Source: Pedobacter boryungensis (lineage in GTDB: Bacteria; Bacteroidota; Bacteroidia; Sphingobacteriales; Sphingobacteriaceae). From it: DNA of 64,000 nucleotides. Below are positions 1-8,283 of this stretch, piece by piece. A program made the translations under genes and the position numbers. Positions within the stretch are counted from its first letter, which is position 1; each line of letters begins with the position of its first letter. The notes below the pieces were generated by a model that did not search any database, was not told the DNA's origin, and was given only the letters and a program-made list of their open reading frames with translations. Where the stretch lies: the NCBI RefSeq assembly GCF_013204825.1, contig NZ_JABMKV010000001.1, forward strand, positions 744,001-808,000. Direction: 5' to 3'.

Positions 1-871
1 CAGGATCTTTATTTATAACTACGATTACTTTTGAAGAACTTACGCCAGCCAAATGCTGAATGGCACCAGAAATACCAATAGCTATATATAAGTTAGGGCT
101 AATTGCAATTCCTGTTTGACCAACGTGTTCTGAATGTGGTCTCCAATCTGCATCAGAAACTGGTTTTGAACATGCAGTAGCTGCACCTAAAAGATCAGCT
201 AATTCTTCAATCATTCCCCAGTTTTCTGGTCCTTTTAAACCTCTACCGGCAGAAACTACTAATTCGGCATCTGGTAAAGAGATTTTATTTGTTGCTCTTA
301 CAATTTCCTTAACAATTGCGGTTAAATCTGTTGATTTAATTTCTGGAGTAAAATTCTCAATTGTTGCTTCAGCAGAGTTTTCTTTTACGCCAAAAGCATT
401 CGGGTTTAAAGCGATTACTTTGTTATCAGAGGTTAAAGTAGTAATAGCAAAAGCTTTACCAGAGAAAGCAGTTTTTTTAACAGCAAATCCACCATCAAAA
501 TTTGGTAATTCTACAGCTCCATCTACTAAACCCGCTTTAAGTTTTACTGCAATACGTGGTGCTAATCCTTTTCCAGAGAAAGAGTTTGATAATACAACTA
601 AGTTTGCATCTTCTTTTTTTGCTGCCTCAGCAATTACAGAAGCATAAGCTTGATTTACAAAGTTTTTTAATTGATCAGCTGCAACATTTAATACTTTAGA
701 TGCGCCATATTTACCTAATTCTTTCAATTCAGTTTCGGAAACATTACCGATAGAAATCGCGGTTAGGTTTGTATTTTGATTATCGGCGATGGCTTTTGCA
801 TAAGAAACTGCTTCAAAAACAGATTTCTTAAATTTTCCATCGGCTTGTTCTACATATACTAATACTGACAT
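1..871 (-). CDS. etfA: Electron transfer flavoprotein alpha subunit, truncated at the window edge
   Basis: EtfA binds FAD and, with EtfB, passes electrons from acyl-CoA and other dehydrogenases to the respiratory chain through ETF:quinone oxidoreductase. Translation from the ATG at 871 begins MSVLVYVEQADGKFKK, a typical EtfA start. Near the window edge it reads SEHVGQTG, then GISGAIQHLAG and NKDP, which is the FAD-binding C-terminal domain. About 290 codons are present; the family is about 320 residues, so roughly the last 30 residues lie outside the window. It follows etfB on the same strand after 68 bases, the usual pairing. Family identity is firm. Confidence 0.95.
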   Translation of the reverse strand, partial: MSVLVYVEQADGKFKKSVFEAVSYAKAIADNQNTNLTAISIGNVSETELKELGKYGASKVLNVAADQLKNFVNQAYASVIAEAAKKEDANLVVLSNSFSGKGLAPRIAVKLKAGLVDGAVELPNFDGGFAVKKTAFSGKAFAITTLTSDNKVIALNPNAFGVKENSAEATIENFTPEIKSTDLTAIVKEIVRATNKISLPDAELVVSAGRGLKGPENWGMIEELADLLGAATACSKPVSDADWRPHSEHVGQTGIAISPNLYIAIGISGAIQHLAGVSSSKVIVVINKDP

Positions 872-939
872 ATATTTTATTTCTAATCCCTTATGGGAAG
901 ATTTCAATTTTAATTATTTGATAAACTTTTATCTGAAGA

Positions 940-1677
940 CTAGATAACTTTTGCTTCGGTATGTAATAAAGTGATTAATTCTTCTGCATTTTCTGCTGGT
1001 ACTAATTTAACAGCGCCACGTGGAGCAGGAGTTTCAAATTTTGTTACCTTACCTAATTCTTCAATAGCCACAGCTTCTACTACTGTTAAAGGTTTTGTTC
1101 TAGCAGACATAATGCCTCTCATGTTAGGAATTTTTGCTTCTGCTGTACCTTCTGCGCAACTAGCTACAAATTTACCAGTTACAGAAACAACTTCTTTACC
1201 ACCTTCAATTTCTCTTTCAACAGTTGCTGTTGTACCATCAAAATCTAATTTTTTAATAATAGAAATAGATGGAATATCTAAAAACTCACCAATCATTGCA
1301 GCAACCTGAGAACCATTGTAATCAATTGATTCTCTTCCACATAAAATCATATTAAAATCGTTTGCTTTTGCATATTCTGCAATCTGAAAAGCTGTAAAAT
1401 AAGCATCTCTTGGTGCGGCATTTACTCTAACTGCATCATCAGCGCCAATAGCCAATGCTTTTCTAATGGTTGGTTCAGTAGCGCTTTCGCCTACATTAAT
1501 AACCGTAACAGTTCCTTTTCCTCCTTCACATAACTCTATAGCCCTAGATAAAGCGATCTCATCATATGGGTTTACAATAAATTGCACACCTGCAGTATTG
1601 AATTGTGTATTATCGTTAGTAAAAGTTATTTTTGTAGTTGTGTCGGGCACATTACTGATACAAACTAATATTTTCAT
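940..1677 (-). CDS. etfB: Electron transfer flavoprotein beta subunit
   Basis: EtfB is the AMP-binding partner of EtfA in the soluble heterodimeric electron carrier used in fatty-acid and amino-acid oxidation. The 245-residue product starts MKILVCISNVPDTTTKI. It has the adenine-nucleotide alpha-hydrolase fold, with INVGES and ILCGRESIDYNGSQV (the G-R-(E/Q)-(S/A)-x-D segment) and the C-terminal LPNMRGIMSA-like motif (here IPNMRGIMSA). Length matches the family (about 250). It is the upstream gene of the leftward etfB-etfA pair and is divergent from the TPR gene at 1797, with a 119-base gap between them. Confidence 0.95.
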   Translation of the reverse strand: MKILVCISNVPDTTTKITFTNDNTQFNTAGVQFIVNPYDEIALSRAIELCEGGKGTVTVINVGESATEPTIRKALAIGADDAVRVNAAPRDAYFTAFQIAEYAKANDFNMILCGRESIDYNGSQVAAMIGEFLDIPSISIIKKLDFDGTTATVEREIEGGKEVVSVTGKFVASCAEGTAEAKIPNMRGIMSARTKPLTVVEAVAIEELGKVTKFETPAPRGAVKLVPAENAEELITLLHTEAKVI

Positions 1678-1796
1678 ACGTTACATTTGTTTTTAAAGGT
1701 AATGAACCTATAATTGCTAATATTTAAGTTATTAACTAACCATAGTTTCTTTAAATTGTCTTTGTGCAAATCTAATTAAAAAAGCAGGGATTTAAA

Positions 1797-2132
1797 ATGC
1801 AAAACACACGATTAAGCAAGTTATTAGAATTTTTGGAGAACGAACCTAATGATCCCTTTATTTTATATGCTTTAGCTACAGAATACAACTCATTAAATGA
1901 CACAGAAAATGCATTTGCGTATTATTTAAAACTTGTTGATCAACATCCGACTTATATAGGAACTTATTATCATTTAGGTAAATTGTACGAAAAACATAAT
2001 CAAAAAGATAAAGCAATTGATATTTATCAAAAAGGAATTGCAGCTGCTAGAACAAAGCGAGATATGCATGCGCTTTCGGAATTACAAGGTGCTTACAATT
2101 CTGCAGCAGGTTTAGATTATGAAGATGACTAA
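1797..2132 (+). CDS. Small TPR-repeat protein
   Basis: A 111-residue protein made almost wholly of tetratricopeptide-like helices: residues about 15-45 (NDPFILYALATEYNSLNDTE) and 46-85 (AFAYYLKLVDQHPTYIGTYY, then YHLGKLYEKHNQKDKAIDIY) fit two TPR units with the A/G, Y and L/A positions in register. No signal peptide or membrane segment is seen, so it is probably a cytoplasmic scaffold; its partner is unknown. The stop is followed 12 bases later, in the same frame, by the TTG start of the chromate transporter, so the two are probably cotranscribed. A near-consensus -7 box (TGTCTTTG) lies about 40 bases upstream of the start. Confidence 0.85.
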   Translation: MQNTRLSKLLEFLENEPNDPFILYALATEYNSLNDTENAFAYYLKLVDQHPTYIGTYYHLGKLYEKHNQKDKAIDIYQKGIAAARTKRDMHALSELQGAYNSAAGLDYEDD

Positions 2133-2144
2133 TTAAAAAATCCC

Positions 2145-3344
2145 TTGGCAAAAAGACAGCTCTTATTTATTAGAAATGTAATCTTTTTTACATTTACCGC
2201 TTTTGGAGGTGCACAAGCACATATTTCTCTTTTGCTAAGGTATTTCGTTAAAAATACTCACTTCATTTCCGAAGAAGAATTATTGGAATTAAATGCTTTA
2301 GCACAGGTATTACCTGGACCAGCTTCAACACAAACATTAGTTGGCATTGGCTATAAAGTTGGTGGGTTAAAACTGGCAATTTTTACCTTCTTAATTTGGA
2401 TTATACCATCAGCAGCGATCATGACATTAGCAGCTATCAGCTATGCTATGCTAGATCAAAAACAACAGTTTGTTGAGATTTTGAAATTTATACATCCAAT
2501 CGCATTAGGTATAGTTGCTTATGGAGCGTATAATTTGGGTAGAAAAGTCTTAGTAAATGAGGTAGCTATATTTTTAGCTTTTGGAGCTGTGATAGCTACG
2601 TTAGTTTTAAGAAATGCGTATGTATTCCCGCTTGCAATTTTAATAGGAGGGATGGTTTCATCAGCAATTGGAACACCAACAGATGAAGCTCAAATAAGAG
2701 TGAGATTATTTGCAAACATCAATCCTAGAAAATTATCTTATTTTATTGGTGTACTGCTTTTTATGGCAATGTTAGGCGCAATTATTAATAGGACATCTCC
2801 TTTCAGTTTACCCATTAGATTATTCGAAAATTTTTATCGCAACGGCATTTTTGTATTCGGAGGAGGACAAGTTTTAGTGCCATTAATGTTTACAGAGTTT
2901 GTAGAAATGAAGCATTATTTGTTGCAATCCGATTTTATTTCAGGTTTTGCAGTGCAACAAGTCTTGCCAGGGCCAACATTTTCTTTTACAAGTTACCTTG
3001 GTGCGTTAAGTATGAAACAAGGTGGATATGGCATCTCAGGACAAATTTTGGGCAGTGCTTTAGCTGTTTTAGGGATTAATTTACCAGGATTAATTTTAGT
3101 ATTATTTATTGTTCCTTTTTGGGATGATTTGAAAAAAATTACGCGAATTAAATATTCTTTAGCAGGAATAAATGCAGTAAGTGTAGGTTTTATTATTGCA
3201 GCTTTTTTATTACTTATAAAACCAATAGGATTTGATTTATTGCCTATATCTATCTTAATATCAACCTTTTTAATCTTGAATTTCACAAAAATTAGTCCGC
3301 CGTTTATTATTTTGGTAGGAATACTTTTAGGCTTTTTGATTTAA
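2145..3344 (+). CDS. chrA: Chromate transporter, two-domain (long-chain CHR family)
   Basis: CHR family membrane transporter of 399 residues; characterised members expel chromate. Two homologous halves are visible: the N-half has FGGAQAHISLL and LPGPASTQ, the C-half FGGGQVLVPLM and LPGPTFSF, so this is the fused bidomain form with about 10-12 membrane segments. The only start upstream of the first conserved segment is TTG (2145), since the frame is closed by the preceding gene's TAA at 2130-2132; ATG codons further in would cut into the first CHR motif. Its stop shares the palindrome TTAA with the stop of the convergent dnaB. The actual substrate in this organism is not shown by sequence. Confidence 0.9.
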   Translation: MAKRQLLFIRNVIFFTFTAFGGAQAHISLLLRYFVKNTHFISEEELLELNALAQVLPGPASTQTLVGIGYKVGGLKLAIFTFLIWIIPSAAIMTLAAISYAMLDQKQQFVEILKFIHPIALGIVAYGAYNLGRKVLVNEVAIFLAFGAVIATLVLRNAYVFPLAILIGGMVSSAIGTPTDEAQIRVRLFANINPRKLSYFIGVLLFMAMLGAIINRTSPFSLPIRLFENFYRNGIFVFGGGQVLVPLMFTEFVEMKHYLLQSDFISGFAVQQVLPGPTFSFTSYLGALSMKQGGYGISGQILGSALAVLGINLPGLILVLFIVPFWDDLKKITRIKYSLAGINAVSVGFIIAAFLLLIKPIGFDLLPISILISTFLILNFTKISPPFIILVGILLGFLI

Positions 3345-4906
3345 AAAGGTGCATCTTCATCAGAGAAATCATCCATTTTAGATGGTCTGATAATTACATT
3401 TCCAGAAGATTTTTCGAAATTTTGAGACGGCATGATTTGACTTTCAGAAGAGAAGCTATTTTGTGGCATAAAGCTTTCTTCCAAGTCAGCAAATTTCACG
3501 TATTTTCCAATAAAGCGAAGCGGAACAATTCCAGTTTCCCCATTACGGTGTTTTGCAATAATTACTTCACCAATACCAGCTTGAGAGCGACCATTTTCAT
3601 CTTCTGTTATCCCATAATATTCAGGACGATATAAGAACAACACCATATCGGCATCTTGCTCAATTGAACCAGATTCACGTAAATCTGATAGCAAAGGCCG
3701 CTTACCATTTTGACCTGGTCTGTTTTCTACAGCCCTACTTAATTGAGATAGGGCTAAAACTGGTACTTCTAATTCTTTTGCAACAGATTTTAACGCTCTT
3801 GAAATACTACCAATTTCTTGCTCACGGTTACCACCGCCTCCTTGACCTTCGCCTTTACCATGCATTAACTGCAAGTAATCGACAATAACCATTTGTATAT
3901 CGTATTGCGATTTTAAACGACGACATTTAGCTCTGAATTCAAATATATTTAAAGCTGGAGTATCATCAATAAGAAGAGGTGCTTCGGTTAATGTTCCAAT
4001 TTTACTGTGTAATTGTTGCCATTCCCATTCTGCTAAATTTCCTTTTCTAATTTTCTCCTGCTCAATTTCTGTTTCGCCAGATATCAGACGATTAACTAGC
4101 TGAACCGATGACATCTCTAAGGAGAAAACCACCACTGGTTTTTTAAAATCTACTGCTGCATTACGAGCACAACTAAGTACAAAAGCAGTTTTACCCATTG
4201 CTGGTCTTGCTGCAATAATTACCAAATCAGATTTTTGCCAACCACCTGTAATTCTATCTAAATCTGTAAAACCTGATGGAACACCAGTTAAGCCGTCTGT
4301 TTTAGTACGTAATTCTTCAAGCGTAGCTAAAGATTGCTTAATGATCTCGTCCATTTTTTGTGTATCTCTACGCAAATTATTTTGGGCGATATCAAATAAA
4401 TTCTTTTCAGCGTGATCTAACAGATCGAAAATATCAGTAGTATCTTCGTAAGCATTAGTAATAATCTCGGTAGAAATTCTAATCAGCTCACGTTGAATAT
4501 ATTTCTGAGAAATAATACGAGCATGGTACTCAATATTTGCTGCAGAAGCTACACGATTAGTTAAATTAGTGATGTAATATGCACCGCCAACTATTTCTAA
4601 TGTACCTTGCTGGCGCATTTCTGAAGTAACTGTTAAAATATCTACAGGCTTAGATTTTTGAAACAGTTGTTGAATTGCCTCAAATATTTTTTTGTGTGCC
4701 TCTTGATAAAAAACTTCAGGTTTTAAAATATCGATAACGGTAGATAAAGCATCCTTTTCTAACATCAAAGCACCTAAAACAGCTTCTTCTAAATCTATTG
4801 CTTGAGGCGGTATTTTGCCCATTGTATTCATAGAAGTAGCTAATCTACTTTTTCTTGCTGAAGTTGAAAATTTTCCTTGCCCTTGTGGTTCGTTATCGGT
4901 AATCAT
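3341..4906 (-). CDS. dnaB: Replicative DNA helicase DnaB
   Basis: Hexameric replication-fork helicase. Residues about 30-135 are the DnaB N-terminal helical domain (IPPQAIDLEEAVLGALMLE), followed by the RecA-like ATPase with Walker A ARPAMGKTAF, Walker B VIVDYLQLM and the DnaB motif DLRESGSIEQDAD. I place the start at the ATG at 4906 (MITDNEPQ), giving 521 residues. A TTG 18 bases further upstream is in frame but less likely. Length is normal for Bacteroidota DnaB, and no intein is present. It is convergent with chrA, the stop codons overlapping in TTAA. The C-terminal tail ends acidic (DDFSDEDAPF). Confidence 0.96.
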   Translation of the reverse strand: MITDNEPQGQGKFSTSARKSRLATSMNTMGKIPPQAIDLEEAVLGALMLEKDALSTVIDILKPEVFYQEAHKKIFEAIQQLFQKSKPVDILTVTSEMRQQGTLEIVGGAYYITNLTNRVASAANIEYHARIISQKYIQRELIRISTEIITNAYEDTTDIFDLLDHAEKNLFDIAQNNLRRDTQKMDEIIKQSLATLEELRTKTDGLTGVPSGFTDLDRITGGWQKSDLVIIAARPAMGKTAFVLSCARNAAVDFKKPVVVFSLEMSSVQLVNRLISGETEIEQEKIRKGNLAEWEWQQLHSKIGTLTEAPLLIDDTPALNIFEFRAKCRRLKSQYDIQMVIVDYLQLMHGKGEGQGGGGNREQEIGSISRALKSVAKELEVPVLALSQLSRAVENRPGQNGKRPLLSDLRESGSIEQDADMVLFLYRPEYYGITEDENGRSQAGIGEVIIAKHRNGETGIVPLRFIGKYVKFADLEESFMPQNSFSSESQIMPSQNFEKSSGNVIIRPSKMDDFSDEDAPF

Positions 4907-5050
4907 ATCAACAAAAATATACAAAAGAAAGATTGAATTTCTAAATCTTTTTAAACACGCTGTGAATTAAGTTGTTGCATTTTTTAATTGTTTTAACATC
5001 TTTTATTTATTTCTAAACAATTAAATGTTAATAAGCAGAATAAGAATAAT

Positions 5051-5058
5051 TACTTTTG
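5051..5058 (+). promoter_or_regulatory. Putative -7 promoter box for rlmB
   Basis: TACTTTTG matches the Bacteroidota sigma-A -7 consensus TAnnTTTG exactly and lies 15 bases before the ATG of rlmB. No clear TTTG-type -33 element is seen at the expected distance. Confidence 0.5.
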
Positions 5059-5073
5059 TAGCAGATTTTAATT

Positions 5074-5841
5074 ATGGATAATTTTAGAAGACCACAACGT
5101 GTAAAAGAAAATAACGAATTTGTTTTTGGTATAAGAGCGGTAATTGAAGCGATTAAAGCGGGTAGGGATATTGAAACAATTTATTTGCAACGTGGTTTAA
5201 CTGGAGATTTATTTACAGAACTAAAAACTTTGCTTCACGGTACTTTAATCCCTCTAAGTTCTGTTCCTGTAGAGAAATTAAATAGAATGTCGCAAAAAAA
5301 CCATCAAGGTGTAATTGCTGTAATTTCTCCAATAACCTACCAAAATATTGAAGATATCATTCCTTCAGTTTTTGAAAAAGGAGAAACGCCATTAATTTTA
5401 ATATTAGATAGCGTAACAGATGTTCGTAATATGGGTGCAATTGCTCGTACTGCAGCATGTGTTGGTGTTCATGCAATAGTTGTTCCCTTAAAAAATGCTG
5501 CTCAAATTAATGCAGATGCCATAAAAACATCTGCTGGAGCTTTATTTAGTATTCCTATTTGTAGACACGATAATTTGCGTAAAATTTGCTTGTTTTTACA
5601 AGATAGTGGCTTGCAAATTGTGGCTTGCACCGAAAAAACCAACGATTTAATTTATGCGCCTGATTATACGATGCCAACTGCAATTGTGATGGGTTCTGAA
5701 GACGAAGGCATATCGAACGATTTATTACGTGTGGCAAATCATTTAGCTAAAATTCCAATGGCAGGGCAAATCGAATCGTTAAATGTTTCTGTCTCTGCTG
5801 GTGTAATCTTATACGAGGCTGTTAGACAGAGAACTAATTAG
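5074..5841 (+). CDS. rlmB: 23S rRNA (guanosine-2'-O)-methyltransferase, RlmB/TrmH (SPOUT) family
   Basis: Methylates a ribose in 23S rRNA (G2251 in E. coli numbering) using S-adenosylmethionine. The 255-residue product has the N-terminal SpoU substrate-binding domain (VFGIRAVIEAIKAGRDIETI) and the C-terminal trefoil-knot SPOUT domain. The latter carries motif 1 (DVRNMGAIARTA), motif 2 (VMGSEDEGIS) and motif 3 (LNVSVSAGVILYE). Length is typical. It stands alone on the plus strand behind its own promoter-like box. TrmH-family members can differ in target RNA, so the exact rRNA position is inferred from family resemblance. Confidence 0.9.
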   Translation: MDNFRRPQRVKENNEFVFGIRAVIEAIKAGRDIETIYLQRGLTGDLFTELKTLLHGTLIPLSSVPVEKLNRMSQKNHQGVIAVISPITYQNIEDIIPSVFEKGETPLILILDSVTDVRNMGAIARTAACVGVHAIVVPLKNAAQINADAIKTSAGALFSIPICRHDNLRKICLFLQDSGLQIVACTEKTNDLIYAPDYTMPTAIVMGSEDEGISNDLLRVANHLAKIPMAGQIESLNVSVSAGVILYEAVRQRTN

Positions 5842-6117
5842 TTTTATTGAAGCGAAATAACACTGCTATTTTTAAAGTTCCTCCAGCTTTTTGCTAAATC
5901 TTTTTTGCTTCGAAAAGCTCAGCTCACAAAAAGTATATCGCTTCAATCTGGGCTATTTAATGTTGGCTTGTGCAAGTAAAACCTAAATAATTGCAAAAGC
6001 CTGTGTTTAATAAACCCGACAGCAACGAAAATATCTCGATTTTTTTTCGGGAATTGTAGTGAATGGCGGGGCAGAACAAACCTATTTACTAGTATGTTTG
6101 CTTTTCAAAAAAAATGT
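5842..6117. repeat. Gene-free spacer with decayed palindromic repeats
   Basis: No reading frame of note. At 5881-5954 the arm ctccagctttttgct is followed by an imperfect reverse complement ending in cttcaatctggg, forming a degenerate hairpin with CC(A/C)G...(C/T)GGG ends. At 6019-6072 a second run has cccga...tcggg and then ggaattgtagtgaatggcgggg. Both resemble the shorter element at 17,550-17,597 (cccgctttttgct ... ttcgctacaatcggg), suggesting one dispersed repeat family in different states of decay. Confidence 0.5.
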
Positions 6118-7209
6118 TTAGATAAATTTATTACCAAACTTCGCTTTTACATCTGCAACAATGTTTTTTACATTTTGTTCTTCAGACCGCGGACAAATTA
6201 ATAAGGTGTTATTCGATTCAACCACAATATAATTGTGTAAACTTTGAAGGATTACTAGTTTTTCGCCTGGTACATTTACCATGCAGTTAGATGAATCGAA
6301 CATCATTACCTGATCAGAAGGAATAACTGCATTACCTACATAATCTTTCTCGGCCATTTCATAAATAGAGGCCCAAGTTCCAAGATCAGACCAGCCAAAA
6401 TCTGATGGAAGAACATATACATTATCAGCTTTTTCCATTATGGCAAAGTCGATAGAAATATTAGTGCATTGCAAATAAGCATTTGCAATAAATTCTACTT
6501 CATTAGCGGTGCTGTAAAATGAATTTCCCTGTTGGAAAATTTCATGCATATCTGGTAAGTGCTTTTCAAATGCTTTATTAATAGCTTTCGCTGACCAAAT
6601 AAAAATACCAGCATTCCATAAAAAATCCCCGCTTTTAATAAAAGATTGTGCAAGTTCTAAATTAGGTTTTTCTGTAAAGGTTTTTACTTTATGTATGCTA
6701 TCATCAGTTTTTAAAACCTCATCAACATATTGTATATAACCATATCCAGTATCTGGTCTATTAGGTTTAATACCTAAAGTGATTAAGCAATCATTTGTCG
6801 AAGCGGCCTCCATTGATTGCTCAATAGCCTGAATAAAGCCTTTTTGGTTTGCAATGGTATGATCTGATGGAGCAACTACTATAACTGCGTTTGGATTAAT
6901 TTTAGCAATTTTCATAGAACCATATGCAATACATGGTGCTGTATTACGCATAATTGGCTCAGCCAAAATTTGATCTTCTTTTATCGCTGGAAGTTGTTCT
7001 TTGATTAAATCAACGTAAATCTCGTTAGTTACAATAAAGATATTTTCCGGTGGGCAAATTTGTAAAAATCTATCGTATGTACTTTGAATAAGGGTTTTGC
7101 CTACACCAAAGAAATCTATAAACTGTTTTGGAAATCCTGTTCTGCTTACCGGCCAAAAGCGACTGCCTACACCGCCAGCCATTATTAATGCGTAGTTATT
7201 TTTATTCAT
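6118..7209 (-). CDS. manC: Mannose-1-phosphate guanylyltransferase
   Basis: Makes GDP-mannose from mannose-1-phosphate and GTP for surface polysaccharide and glycan synthesis. The 363-residue product opens with the nucleotidyltransferase signature MAGGVGSRFWPVSRTGFPKQ and contains VAPSDHTI, FTEKP and FLWNAGIFIW, all typical of the GMP-type enzymes. It lacks the C-terminal phosphomannose isomerase cupin domain of the long bifunctional ManC, so it is the short monofunctional type. It sits 21 bases downstream of kdsD on the same strand, so the two sugar-nucleotide genes are probably cotranscribed. The symbol follows function; cpsB or algA-type names are also used. Confidence 0.92.
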   Translation of the reverse strand: MNKNNYALIMAGGVGSRFWPVSRTGFPKQFIDFFGVGKTLIQSTYDRFLQICPPENIFIVTNEIYVDLIKEQLPAIKEDQILAEPIMRNTAPCIAYGSMKIAKINPNAVIVVAPSDHTIANQKGFIQAIEQSMEAASTNDCLITLGIKPNRPDTGYGYIQYVDEVLKTDDSIHKVKTFTEKPNLELAQSFIKSGDFLWNAGIFIWSAKAINKAFEKHLPDMHEIFQQGNSFYSTANEVEFIANAYLQCTNISIDFAIMEKADNVYVLPSDFGWSDLGTWASIYEMAEKDYVGNAVIPSDQVMMFDSSNCMVNVPGEKLVILQSLHNYIVVESNNTLLICPRSEEQNVKNIVADVKAKFGNKFI

Positions 7210-7230
7210 GTACTACAAAGATAATTTAAT

Positions 7231-8196
7231 TTAAATAATGCCCTCTTGTAATAGGTCATGCAAATGTACCATTCCGTAGTAGGTATCACCTGTGGTGACC
7301 AATAACTGAGTAATGTTATTTGTTTTGATTAATTCTAGGGCTAATAATGCTAACTCATCTTTATCAATCTGTTTAGGATTAGTATTCATTAAATCTGCAG
7401 CGGTTATATTTTCAATATTAGTATGTTTTTCTAACATTCGTCTAATATCTCCATCTGTGATGATACCTAAAATCTTTTCATCGGCTATAACAACAACTGC
7501 ACCTAAACGGTTTTTACTAATTTCAATAATTACATCTTTTACAGCAGCTGAAGGAGAAATAGTAGGCTTTTCATTTTTTGCAGCTAAATCACCAACCTTT
7601 AAATACAAGCGTTTTCCTAAAGATCCACCAGGATGATAGCGAGCAAAATCATCCGTATTAAATTCTCTAGCTTCTAGTAAACAAATAGCTAAGGCGTCCC
7701 CCATGGCTAATTGTGCAGTTGTACTCGTAGTGGGTGCTAAATTATGTGGACATGCTTCTTTATTAACTGTTGTATTTAAAATTAAATCAGCTTGTTTCGC
7801 TAAATCAGAATCTAAGGAACCTAGCATACCAATTAATAAATTGCCTGATTGTTTTAAAAGAGGGGCAAGGAGTTTAATTTCTGGGGTGTTTCCACTTTTA
7901 GACAAACAAATTACAATATCATCTTTTTGGATCATTCCTAAATCTCCATGTACAGCATCAGCAGCATGCATAAAAATTGCTGGTGTACCAGTTGAATTAA
8001 ATGTAGCCACGATTTTTTGAGCAATAATTGCACTTTTGCCTATACCCGTCACAATAACTCGCCCATTACTCTCTAAAATAGCATGTACAACTTTTACAAA
8101 ATCATCGTTAATATATTGTAAAAGGTTTAAAATAGCTTCTGATTCTAACTTTAAAGTTGAAATAGCTGTTTCGATTATAGATTTTTTACTTTTCAA
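7231..8196 (-). CDS. kdsD: D-arabinose-5-phosphate isomerase (KpsF/GutQ family)
   Basis: Converts ribulose-5-phosphate to arabinose-5-phosphate, the first step to Kdo of lipopolysaccharide. The 321-residue product has an N-terminal SIS domain (VTGIGKSAIIAQKIVATFNS, CLSKSGNTPEI, MGDALAICLLEAREF, FARYHPGGSLGKRL), then two CBS domains from about residue 210 to the end. No ATG lies near the N-terminus; the frame is open to a stop at 8229, and the plausible start is TTG at 8196 (reading MKSKKSIIETAIS). It is divergent from recQ and upstream of manC. kdsA, the next Kdo enzyme, lies just beyond recQ. Confidence 0.92.
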   Translation of the reverse strand: MKSKKSIIETAISTLKLESEAILNLLQYINDDFVKVVHAILESNGRVIVTGIGKSAIIAQKIVATFNSTGTPAIFMHAADAVHGDLGMIQKDDIVICLSKSGNTPEIKLLAPLLKQSGNLLIGMLGSLDSDLAKQADLILNTTVNKEACPHNLAPTTSTTAQLAMGDALAICLLEAREFNTDDFARYHPGGSLGKRLYLKVGDLAAKNEKPTISPSAAVKDVIIEISKNRLGAVVVIADEKILGIITDGDIRRMLEKHTNIENITAADLMNTNPKQIDKDELALLALELIKTNNITQLLVTTGDTYYGMVHLHDLLQEGII

Positions 8197-8283
8197 AGAG
8201 AATTTATTAGTATATTGATGCTTTAATTAATGCAAAATTATGTTATTTTGAACAATAATAGCACAGAATATTTGATACAAAAA

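Noticed and set aside
2145-3344. Fusion of the TPR protein and chromate transporter by a sequencing error
   Set aside because: They share a frame, but one clear TAA separates two complete domains that are normally separate proteins; stop read-through is not needed to explain either.
8230-8283. N-terminal extension of RecQ from the ATG at 8,230
   Set aside because: The extra 18 residues have no family counterpart; the ATG at 8,284 gives the typical MDVKKSLF start.
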